A stretch of DNA of 64,000 nt, from contig JAHQIW010007095.1 in NCBI GenBank assembly GCA_019055375.1, positions 1 to 64,000 of the forward strand, read 5' to 3'. This document shows positions 20,470 through 30,874 of the stretch, in pieces (the first letter of the stretch is position 1; each line of letters opens with the position of its first letter). This DNA comes from Parelaphostrongylus tenuis (taxonomy: Eukaryota > Nematoda > Chromadorea > Rhabditida > Metastrongylidae). Made by a program: the position numbers and the translations under genes. The notes under the pieces are model-generated. The model did not search any database. It was not told the origin of the DNA and saw only the letters and a program-made list of their open reading frames with translations.

Positions 20470-22640
20470 AGATCCAATCACACAGCATCAACAAGCGAAA
20501 TAAATACTTGGATTACTAAACGGCCCGTCTTTAGTGGTAAGGAAAACCCAGCATAGTATCCGATCATTTCCTTTCTAAATCGCCATCCATAGTGGAGGTC
20601 TGTTTCAAATATTGCGATGCAAGCGAAGTCCATTCTGTGAATCCAGGTTCGTTGCCATTGGATCATGCAGTTGAAGCTACATTTTCTTGGAGTCCAGTCT
20701 AGTGTTTTTTCTCGTCCATCTATTATTTGTTCTTCATATGTTCATTTTATCATGTGATCGACGTATCTGTTTCGCTATCGATGTAAACATTTCCGTTTCA
20801 CAAAGATGTTCATAATGGAATAGGTATCGAAGATATGAGTTGCACAAGCCGACTATACGTTGTGAGTGCCGACTAAATATGAAAAGACATCGTTCAGGCG
20901 CACTGTGGGTGGTGCGCAGATTTCTTGACATGGCTGCAGTATCATATGGCTGTAGGTCCACATCTTTGCCGCAAAACAGAGTGCTGGGAAGGCTACCGAT
21001 TTGAAAATGTAAGCACAGAGTTTGAGGTCCGAAATCGGTGACTTCTTTGAGAGGCCGTGTGCGGCTCATGCTGCTCTCGTTCTTCTGTGTAAATCTTCCA
21101 CGTTGTTCTCTATGTTCATCGAGCGTGCAAGGTACACGTAGGGAGCTTCCCATAACCACAAAACCATCCAATTCAATTCGGTCACCTTCTCATCATGGAC
21201 TCTTCATGAACTAGATCTTCGTTCTGTGCATGCGTAGTCCAGTCTTTTTTCCCGCCGTTGACTTCGTCGAGCGTCTCTAGTTCACTGGCACTTTTCGAAG
21301 AATAACAATGTCATCCAAACGAAGGTTTAATAGCAATTTACAATCAATACGTATGCCTTTCTTGTTCCCAACTGAACGACATGACTATCCATTGTAGTGC
21401 AGCAGTGAATAGCTTTGTGATGCAGTGTTGACTTGTCGAATCCCTTTCGCTATGCGTATGATGAGTGGTCGGTGAAAAAGCCGTATTTCTGTGTTGCAGT
21501 TTCGACAGCAATCGGCTAATGCTCGTATATAGGATGGGTCTATTCCTTGATCGAAGAGCTCTTATAGGATTGCATTGTTTCGACGCCGTCAAAAGCTTTA
21601 TCGTAGTTGATAAAGGTCAGAAAAATGAACATGGGGTATTCTCGACGGACTTCAATCAGTCCTGACACGGTTTAGAGGTGGTCTACGCAACAGAATCCCT
21701 TTCGGAATTCTTCCTGCTCAATTGGCTGTGCCTCATTCAAGAAAGGATGATCTTCTTGGAAAGCTTATAGAGTACACTTAACAAATATGTTTGGACGGTA
21801 GTTGCAAGAAAATCCTTCTGTCACTCATCTTACATTGGATGACTGCGCACGAATTCCTCCACTGCTCTGCAACTTTTTCTTCCTGATGGTATGTCTTTCG
21901 AAAACTACATGCAACATTGTAGCTGCCAGCTCTAAGGAAGTCGATAGTGATGTTATGAGGTCCTGGAGCTGTGCTTCTTTTCATGCTTTAGATTGCAACT
22001 CGAACGTCAGAGGCTAGAATCTCGTGTGGTTTCTCATCAATGAGGTTTCGGTGTCCAAGATGAGGGTTGTGGGACAAAAAAGTTTGGTGTGGAACTCTTC
22101 AGTTGTCAATTCAATAACATGACGGAATGTGGTAATGACTTCCATCTTCATTCATTACGTGGATAGCGAAACATAATAGTTGCACATATCCCAACGGCGT
22201 TCCTTCAAAGTAAATCTTGCTGGTTCTGCTTCTAATAATTTTTTTGCCTTATATCGATGTATATCTCCCTGCAGATATCTTCTACAGCTAGCATTCATTA
22301 TCACCCTAGTTAGATGTGTTGCAGAAAGACCGTGCTTCACTTCGTTCGCTTTTCAAGCTTTTAATATTAGTAAAGATAACATCTGAACTTTTTGTTTGGG
22401 GATATGAGGTGTTCGCAAATTTTTCAATTGTTGTTTCGACTGCTTGTTGATGATTTCCTGTTCTTCATGAATGATGTATAATGATGCTGATTGGGTGAAT
22501 CTCTTTGTATTAACAGATGGATCCTAGATAAGGAGTTTCTTAGCGCGTTCGTAGACTGATTGCAAAGGTGTAGCAGGGGATGAGGGAGGTGGTGCGGAGG
22601 CGTTCAAACAGCACTTTGTTTCGCAATAGCCTCCATCACT
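20470..22640 (-). pseudogene. RTE-type non-LTR retrotransposon relic (second RTE family)
   Basis: Read on the minus strand, fragments in RTE order are visible through many frameshifts and stops. A TAPGPHN block (relatives: TAPGPD) lies near 21950. Then come a VAEQWRNS block, a FDQGIDPSYIRALA block near 21540 and FHRPLIIRIAKG near 21460. The catalytic region reads LRLDDIVILRK near 21320 in place of FADDIVL. Next come ELDGFVVMGSS near 21170 and NLRTTHSAPERCL near 20900. Upstream pieces extend to about 22640. The YADD-type site is damaged and no long frame survives, so the copy is dead. It differs in sequence from the RTE copies at 7894 and 63205. Confidence 0.82.
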
Positions 22641-22900
22641 AACCACTTAGTCAGTGCCCCACCCCATATTTCTGTCTTATTTTTTGTACTCATTTATATT
22701 TCCATATAAGTAAGCTTCCGTTTTTCTTCAACAACGATTCGCTTTATACATCAGTACAAAATGAATATAATTAAGAATTCTCTAAGCAACCACTTTTCTC
22801 TCCTGAAATGAAATAATGCGAAATAAGTATTTGAGTTTTCATATCTTCTGAATTAATGGAACACCTAGAATTTCAATGGACCGACCATCGATCAACCTCG

Positions 22901-22923
22901 GCATTGATTGAATAACTCCGTAA
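22901..22923 (+). repeat. 23-nt sequence also at 60214-60236
   Basis: The 23 nt are identical to 60214-60236, the very start of the Penelope-like element. In both places a family D hammerhead-bearing repeat lies nearby, within about 15 nt here and about 120 nt at 60214. Confidence 0.7.
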
Positions 22924-22937
22924 CTGCCTAGTAATTA

Positions 22938-23376
22938 TTTTTGAGCCATGCATGTGGTCTGTTATGGGCACTTGTGCAGTGCTACACACGTGTTTCGGTC
23001 TTACAGCCTCGTCAGTTGCACACTGCCTTTTGTCTGAGCCAATCTCTCTCGTGGGAGAACCCGCTTACATAGGGTGGGGGAGGAGATCGCTGACGAACGT
23101 TTTACACGCTCCGATAAGTGATAAAATCAGCGAACGGGCAGTGTTGTACATTTGATTGCTCTTGGCTGGTATCGTCAAATGTATCATGCCTTTCGTTTCG
23201 AGTGTTTCTTTAGATCATACTCCACTTCCATATGCCTGGTAATGTAAGGAGTAGATCCTTGACGAATTCACTGAACGATAAGGCATCATGCAGCCGGTCA
23301 AGGATGGAAGGCCGAAACACGTGCATTGCACTGTCTAAGTGTCCGAAACAGACCAAACGCATGGCTCAGATACATT
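22938..23376. mobile_element. Foldback element, family D copy 3, decayed
   Basis: The left arm starts TTTTTGAGCCATGCATGTGG and the right arm ends ATGGCTCAGATAC. The right arm keeps GGCCGAAACACGTGC (about 23320-23334) but has lost the CUGANGA core. The left arm motif is listed separately. Confidence 0.7.
22979..23021 (-). ncRNA. Hammerhead motif, probably inactive
   Basis: Minus strand: GUGCAA (23021-23016), CUGACGA (23015-23009), a stem II region GG...CC with an inner C-A mismatch, GAAA (22996-22993), stem III ACAC/GUGU. The cleavage-position base is G22985, which hammerheads do not normally cut. Stem I UAGCAC pairs at five of six positions. Confidence 0.6.
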
Positions 23377-23399
23377 TATCGGGTATATAGAAATTGGGA

Positions 23400-24970
23400 G
23401 TGGTCCTGAGAAAGATTCGAAACGATCTATGCAATTTTCTTATTCAGCAAGTACGAGGTGTCTAAAAGTTCCCACAGTATTTTGAAATTGGAAAACAATG
23501 AATTATCTGTCAAAAATGATGCCAAACACTGCAAGCGATGCCAGTTTGTCGTTAACCATCAATAAATCGTGTTCTACCTTCTTTTTTGATTGAGTGATCT
23601 AAGAGCAATTCACTGTACATCGTGCCAGTTTCCAGCTCTCCAAATGACTTTATTCAACACCTTGCAAATGGCCGTGGAGATTCATTGGTACATCAGACGC
23701 CTTCTGCTCCGCCACCTGCTCTCAGTGAATGTCGTCCTCCACTTATGATTCTTCTGAATGGTTTATTCCACTTTTTCTCCAAAAGCACTTTGTAGCAGAA
23801 GTTTGGAGCCCTTACTCCTTCATCAGGTATTAATGGAAGTAGTTTGCATGTAAGCACTAGAATTTAGGAAGGACCATTTCATTGCAGACTATTGTGAAGC
23901 TGATAATCGTGAAGTTGAAGATCTATGCTTCAGTAGATATCTTGATAAAAAAAGCAAAAAAAGCGCGGAACCAAATTGCTCATTTTCCCAAAATACGTGT
24001 TCCACGTTGTCATTATTCGACCACTCAGCATTCATTGTCAACGGAGGCCAGCATGTGAAACCCTTTGAGCCTTAACTCTTCAGAATGACATAAAACGTTA
24101 TATCAGATGTTATAGAAAGCTGATAAAGGATATAAACACTGCATATTCTCGAAACAAAACTAGACAAGTATCTACGAGATTCGACCAAGAAGCACGTTCA
24201 TCAAATATTTTTCAATCTGCTCATCAGAAATGTGATTATGAACGCTTTGTTCTACAGGCATTGATTGAACGCACGCTCTTTCCGTGCTTACGTCCTGCGT
24301 GCTAAGAAAATCTTTATATATTAGATCGTTCCACAAGTCTTGGCACTAGTGCAATAAACACCATATTAACTAACCAGAAGTATATGTGCATAATTTTGAT
24401 ATCGTTCAATTGCGCATTTTTGCGAACATCTTGGACTGCAACCTACCTATACCTGCTATAAGATGGGGCTGTCTTGGAAACAAGTCCTCTTGCTACTCCT
24501 GCACGAATTGCACGTAGGGGAATGCTAATATGAAGCGATGCGATCTTCCAGACTGTTCTCTACAGCATTTAACTTCGCGAATCACTTTATAGCCGTTCTT
24601 CCTGCCACCGAGTCATCGCCCCAAGCTACATTATTCTTGCGCGCCGCCTCACTAGCATTATTCCCAACGTGTCGATCGTGCATGAATAGCAGGCGAACTT
24701 ATCCCCAAGAAACCCCATCTTATGGCAAGTGCAGGAAAGTTGGATAAGAATCTTCACAAAAAAAAATCGCTATTGAACACTGTCAAAACCATGAAGTTTT
24801 GTTTACTTCTGGTTGATGAATTTAGGGCGTCTATTACTTTATTGCCAAAACTTATGGAGCGACTGAAAAGATTGAAAAACCGACTTTCACCTTAATTTCG
24901 ACATTACAAATTGCCACATATTTCCTATTGGTTAAACGAAAACACGAAGTAAACAAGGAACCTATTTATT
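23400..24970. other. Unassigned sequence
   Basis: No gene recognised. CTTGGCACTAGTGCAATA near 24340 resembles the end of the mariner relic at 43127 and may be a solitary terminal repeat. Confidence 0.4.
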
Positions 24971-24977
24971 CGGTAAC

Positions 24978-25312
24978 CTTTCGACGCGTTTCGACTTCTT
25001 CAAAGCAGATTGATCTGAACTGATGCTCCACAGTCTGTCGTCCTCCTTATGGTCTTCGCCTTCGTTTCGTCCAAGTCGGAAATCCTTGCAGGAGCACCGC
25101 TCAGAGGAGAACCTACTCTACAGTGCTTCCTTTATGCAGAACGGCCGTTGTGGTCTTCGCATTACAGAGTGTGCTTCTCATTTGAGCGGTGCTCCTTCGA
25201 GAAGATCCGGCTTAAACGAAACTGAGGTGAAGACCACAATGAGGACAAACTTCTGTGGAGCATCGACTAGGATCAATCGGCTTCGAAGAAGACGAAACGC
25301 GTCGAAATGTCG
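24978..25312. mobile_element. Foldback element, family F
   Basis: Arms of about 130 nt (24978-25105 and 25180-25312) are inverted and share TTCGACGCGTTTCG, GATGCTCCACAG, GTGGTCTTC-like and GGAGCACCGCTCA blocks. The outer block GAAGAAGACGAAACGCGTCG resembles the end motif of the Penelope-like element (GAAGAAGGCG...GCCGAAACG). No transposase. Its right end lies 12 nt from the mariner element at 25325. Confidence 0.75.
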
Positions 25313-25324
25313 GACAAATGCTAT

Positions 25325-25889
25325 GTTGGAAAGAAAGTTCTGGGGCACTTCAATAAAAATGAGATAACACTCATGCACATCATGAAAGATTACTGTTTCT
25401 TATGTGGGATTCTGCCACTAAAAGCCTGGATGTTATTCGTTTTCATTTTCACTTTGTTAAAAGCCCCCGCCATGTCCAACAATGCAATCGTAGTTTTTGT
25501 TTTATTGCGTCATTATTGGTGAAAGGGTCTTTCACGGCGAGCTCCAGTTCGATGAAATCAACGGAGTTGAAAGGAGAAGGCACAACAACAAATATGCAGC
25601 TGTACGCTGGTTTCAACGCTTTAAAGCCGGGAATCTTGACCTCAAAGACAAGCCTCGTTTAGGACGTCCGATCCGAATTGTTCGATGAAGTTGAAGAAGC
25701 ATGTCAAGAGTTCTTTGACTCGATGTTGGAGGGAGGAATACTCGGCCAAATCCGAAACTTGGCGAACCGATGGCAAAATCGTAGAAAACGATGGCTTTTA
25801 TTTTGAAAAATAGTTATTATGTTTTTGTTTTTGAAATCAAAGCATAAATTTGCAGTTTTTCACAAGTACCCCAGAACTTTCTTTCCAAC
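25325..25889 (+). mobile_element. Internally deleted mariner element, copy A
   Basis: Terminal inverted repeats of about 26 bp lie at 25325-25350 and 25864-25889 (AAAGAAAGTTCTGGGG-type ends). Inside, a plus-strand frame (25497-25688) encodes the mariner N-terminal DNA-binding region, with RWFQRFKAGNLDLKDKPRLG followed by RPI. After a deletion removing the catalytic DDD domain, the C-terminal end resumes with QIRNLANRW and a frameshifted relative of VENDGFYF. With no catalytic domain it could move only if a full-length relative supplied transposase. Copy B at 52909-53370 has the same deletion. Confidence 0.88.
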
Positions 25890-28800
25890 TTGATGGATAA
25901 GTTTTTTGGCCACCCCCTTCCCCTAAAGAAGTTCCTTCTTGATGTCACACACTAAAACTAGTGATTATAAGTTACATTCTGACAAGATAGGCGCTAAAAA
26001 TGTTCAGTGAGGGTACGCAGATTTCTAGAAGGCATAGGCGTTTACAAGGTGGAAATACTCTGTGAAAGTTTTTCTAGTGATGTTCCCTTTAGTAACGATA
26101 AAGTTATCCTAAATTCAGAATTTTATCGTTCTTTAATGCAAGTCATGTTTTGGCTCAGGCGACGCTGTTTAACTTACGGAAAGCAACTTAATCATATGTG
26201 GAACTGTGGCTGGCCTTTTCTATTCCAGTTCCTCTCAAAGGTTTTTTCGTGTGTGGGGCGACAAAGACCTCGTTTTACCATGAAGTGATGAGAAATTCAT
26301 GTCGCATAATGACACTTCTATGCCTGATTTCAAACGACATGAAAGAATTCATAAGTACAGGGGAGTTCTGTTCATCTTAGGAGTATTCTACACGGTTTTC
26401 TCATTGACTGCACAAAGTATGAGAAAAGGTGAAACAAGAATGGTAAAGACATGGTTGAGAGGAATGCAAAACAGGAGCTGCGTTGATGTGATAGATAACA
26501 TGCCAGAGCTAGTAATAGTAGGTCGGACGCTTGGCTATGGGTTTCGCTCAAATATGAACATCCTTATGGTTGAATTCCACATCATACTATGGTAAGAAAA
26601 GGCACTAATGTAAAGCTTGAAGAACTGTATGAAGTCTGCTTCCAGTGTAACTCACTTTATCCAAGATATACTAATTTTCAAGCTATTGTAACAAGTTTAT
26701 GGGTGAGCAAGGCTTATTAAGAAGTACGGCAGCTGGGAACTTTTTGCAACTGCTGTGCAATTTATAGCTGTAACTCCTTATCATGATTGCACTTCAATGC
26801 TTGATCTGTTTGATTAAGCAATGATTTACATTCTAGTGCTGCGAAAACCTATGAGAATAGGGGTAATATAATTATACTTGGCTATATGCAAAAGTGCAGT
26901 TTAAATTGTCATCGGTTGGATGCATCTCCTGAACTAATTCATCATCAACCATCATTGTGACCTTGAGCAGAAAATTATTTGCAATGTTGTGTGGAATGTT
27001 GGTCGAGCGCCTTTTTTCCTTCATATGAGGAACTTTTGCCAAAAATGATCAAAATGAAAAATGATCAATATTCATTACTTCACCGAAACGTTTGGTTACC
27101 AGCTCCATTTGTCAAATTGAAAGATGTTTGGATTATACTGAATGCCTAAGTTTCCAGACTTTCAATTATTTGAATACGTGGACCTTCAGAAAGAACATGT
27201 TAGTACAAGTATAGCTGGTCAGTTTCCCATTCTGCCGACTTCTTTTGCATTTGGTTTGAAAAAAAATTGTCTTCTTGAGAGACCTGAAATTTCCATGTTT
27301 GAGCACCGTACACAGTGGTTTTTGCTTGTGAATAGCAATCGGAATTGCCAGATTGTGATTACGTTGCTACCAGAGTCGGAGTGAGCTTGGCATTGAGTTC
27401 CCTAGACTTCCGAATGAAAATGTCAAACTTCTTCTCGTACTGGGAAACTATGTTCTGCGTATGAACTACTGCAGCATGCAGTTTAGTGCCAACTTAATGA
27501 CCAGTGCGCAGTTTCAAAGGAAATTCAATGGTGAAATATTTCTCTGTCACAACTCGGTGATCTACTTTGAAAGGGCACGTTCTTGTAAAACTTGTATTAG
27601 CCGATTTCAAAAGGACAAGTTGTTCTTATGTCGTCTTGAATCCACAATCAATCACCTTCCTTCGTGTCAGTCAAGTTTATGTAGATTACGAATTCCATCA
27701 CGTGTCAAGGACCGCAAAATTTGTGCAGTTAATCAGAAGTCAAGCGAAAAACACCATATGCTCATTGGAACCTCCCTATGAAAAAAGATTCTCATGAATT
27801 ACCGGATGTTGAGATGTGTGCTGTGATGGAACGCTGTCGATCATGACAAGTTTTTGAGAAATGACGTAAAACCTTGGTATTATTCATTTGCATGATTCGA
27901 TTGCACATACTAAATGAATCCCACACTTTCATCCCCGCCTCACGGCTCCTCAGCGTTACTAATGGCGAAGAGAACTACCTTAAAATGATCAGGACGGCAA
28001 GTTCAAAACTTAGGTTATCTCTTATCTCAAAACGAACTGTTTAGTGCCTCTCGTCCTAAAAAAGTTCAACATACGCACATGTTTCAGCTAATAACATTAT
28101 AACCGTATTGATGCTGAGATATGAAGAAAGCTTGGAACCTCACGTAAGCCGCGAACTCGCGATACGCATGCAGGGATCGTGTGTTATATGCCACATCAAC
28201 CGAGGCCGTTGCTTTACTTTCCAACGGGAATGATTTAAGTGGCATTGACTTCATTGAGAAGGAGCTGCAATCGATATCACTTCTTTACTCTTTGAAGAAT
28301 GGGCAGTAAGTGAAAATGTTAGAACACAGTGGAATTATATCAAGAGATCGTTATTACTCAAGAGTAAAACTAAGACATAAGCAGTAATAGCATGCCTGTG
28401 AATGCCTGCGTTCTCCTATTACAAAGAAAAATATGCAAGAACACCTCAAATCTGAATATGCCTATATGCCTAAAAAAAGTGAAGACCTGAAGGAAGGAAG
28501 AATAATCGTACTAGACTTGTATGCTTGATACAAAAAATGGAGAGACTATAAGATTTGCAGAAACGAGTGACTTAGACTTCCCCCAGATTCCTGGTATCAC
28601 CTACATTGTAGCTTCAAGCATATTCCTTAGCAGAAAGTTAGATTTACCACTTGAAATGAAAGCTGTCAGAATCTGCACATTTTTTCCATTAAAGTACATC
28701 AGATCATTCAACTCGAAAAATGCTAGACTTCCAGAAAAAGGAAGCAAGTAATTCTCTTTCGTCTTTTTTTTTTGCCGACCCTTGCATTACTATAAAACGA

Positions 28801-30320
28801 GAACAAGCGGGATTTTGTGAAGAGGATCACATTCCTATCCATGCAGTTTTGATATTTCTGGTTACCGTCAAAGTATGAGCATCAATTCGTACGCATTCAA
28901 CTGATACATAGTTTTAAAGTATGCTACTGCATGCATAATCACTTTCTGCTCATCTCAGCGACACTGCACAATCGTTATCGATCATAACAATATTCTAGTC
29001 AAACATCGACCACACTTTGGTTCCTTTTTCCATAGTATCGTATGCTCCTATGCTAACCATGTTTAATATCAACAACATGTGACTTAGTACAAGCAGCTCT
29101 ATCAGTTGGTTTCGCAACGATTTTGTAAAATTTTTTGAACTTGTGCATCACGTGTTAGAGAGGTTTTACACATAGAATAATGAGTTGTGATTGTTGGGAC
29201 GCCACCTATCTGTTTTCTATTCTCTACCTATAAAACTCCACAACTCTAATTCTCTTTTCAAACTCAACAAATCTTCTTGCTAATCTGTACCTTTCTATAT
29301 CTCTTCCACGGACTCAGCTCTTTTGATTCCACCTATGGCAGAACGAATATCAGCAGCACATCAGTCAGCTTTTGAATTGACTCATCCACTAATCCTACAG
29401 TCTCCCTCTCCATTTTAGCTCTCGCACTCGTTATATTTTCACATATCGTCACATTTTCATTATTGTGTTGTTACTTCTACTATAATCGGCTCGACACAAA
29501 TTGCGCTCCGTGGCTGCAACTAATAATTTCACGTTGCAAAAGGCGTTCGTTCTATATAACATTAAGTGGAAGCCCAACACCATTAAATGACTTGACAGGC
29601 GGTACTTCACTGATCTAACTGCTGTGTACGGCTTTTTCTGTATAAAAAGCCATTGCGGCAGATATGATAGTTGTTATGACAGTAGCTATGAGCAACGATT
29701 TGCTTGTGACTTTGGACTAATAAGAGTACGAAAGATAAAACTCTTGGCGTTGATCAATCCCTGAGGGATGCACCAGGCGTTCAGTTTCAACTGTCATCGT
29801 TTAAGGTGACTGAATACATATCAGGCTTTTACAGTAAATCACGGTGGTCTACCGATGTGTTAAGCCATTTCTGTTAACCTCCCTGAGAAGTCTGGTACCA
29901 GTCAGACCCCGCCAGCTTGAAAGGCCATCGAGCCGTCCAGCATCAATTGATCAACCACTGTGTGCCGGGAAGCACCTCTAATCACTGTGTACGCGCTTTT
30001 CCGGGCTAACATCCTACCAAATCACGAGGAGGCATGAGATTTCATAAAATGGGTCTGAATCACGAGCTCCGTTTTAATGAGCGAACCGATTATATTTCGG
30101 GAAAAGTAGTTCTAACTGAATTTTTTCATGGTTTCGGTCTGCATATAGATTCTGGATAAACTTGTCGTAGTTCTGCATTTAGTACTGTATTTCGTAGTTC
30201 ATTTCCTGAAATCTTTTTCATAGCGTCAGTGAATTGTCAAAACTATACATTTCTTATAGAGATGTTCCATATGGGCGTTTTATCTGTCCTCTTTTCGAGT
30301 CTAAGTTCTTTCGTTTTCTT
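25890..30320. other. Unassigned 4.4-kb stretch
   Basis: No gene I can support. A frame at 26299-26450 contains FKRHERIHKYRG, reminiscent of the second half of a C2H2 zinc finger, but the paired Cys are missing. Frames at 27142-27384, 27461-27797 and 28521-28751 look plausible in composition but have no known motif and no clear splice partners. Confidence 0.35.
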
Positions 30321-30324
30321 GAGG

Positions 30325-30872
30325 TTGGTGAAAAAGTAATTGCGTTATATGCATTGTTGAAATGAGTCGTTTGATATTGGATTATATTCTCAAATAAGTG
30401 TGGTTATGTCATACCCATTTTAATACAGAATTCCACTTTGTATTCTGTTGCTAAAGGCATACTACTTGCTATTTATTTTACATAAATTCAAATTATGTGG
30501 AGGATGTTGCTTGGTGCTAAGGTGATTGCGGTTCGAGATCGTGAGTTCAAAATAGGTCCTAAAGCTGTAGAAGCAGCCCGCAACATCAACAACGCATCGG
30601 CGTACGAATTGTTAGCGAACATATATTGCGGAAGTGGTTCGAGAAGTTTTATGAAAAAGAGGCATTTCAACAATGCATAAACCGCAATTACTTTTGCACC
30701 AATCTCTCCAGGAGTCATGGGAGAAGCAATCATCGATGGTGATTCTCTCAAGGGATTTTGAAAAAAAAAAAGCGTCGACCATTCCACCATTTTCTCAATT
30801 CAAAGGAATTTATGAAAGTAATTGCGGTTTCAGACTGTGCTGAACCGCAATTACTTGGAGCAACTCGACATA
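30325..30872 (+). mobile_element. Cluster of cecropia-type mariner derivatives
   Basis: A 192-bp unit (30511-30702) is bounded by TTGGTGCTAAGGTGATTGCG and CGCAATTACTTTTGCACCAA, ends very like those of Hsmar1/MADE1. It encodes a broken N-terminal transposase piece: AARNINNA, then after a frameshift VSEHILRKWFEKFYEK, where WFEKF is the mariner DNA-binding hallmark. A further TTGGTGAAAAAGTAATTGCG end lies at 30325, and a compact hairpin of two such ends at 30814-30864, suggesting nested or solo ends. Confidence 0.82.
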
Positions 30873-30874
30873 TA

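Noticed and set aside
26299..26450. C2H2 zinc-finger exon
   Set aside because: Only FKRHERIH resembles the helix part; the Cys pair is absent and frames are broken.
28521..28751. 76-codon candidate exon
   Set aside because: Plausible amino-acid composition, but no motif, no neighbours and no consistent splice sites.
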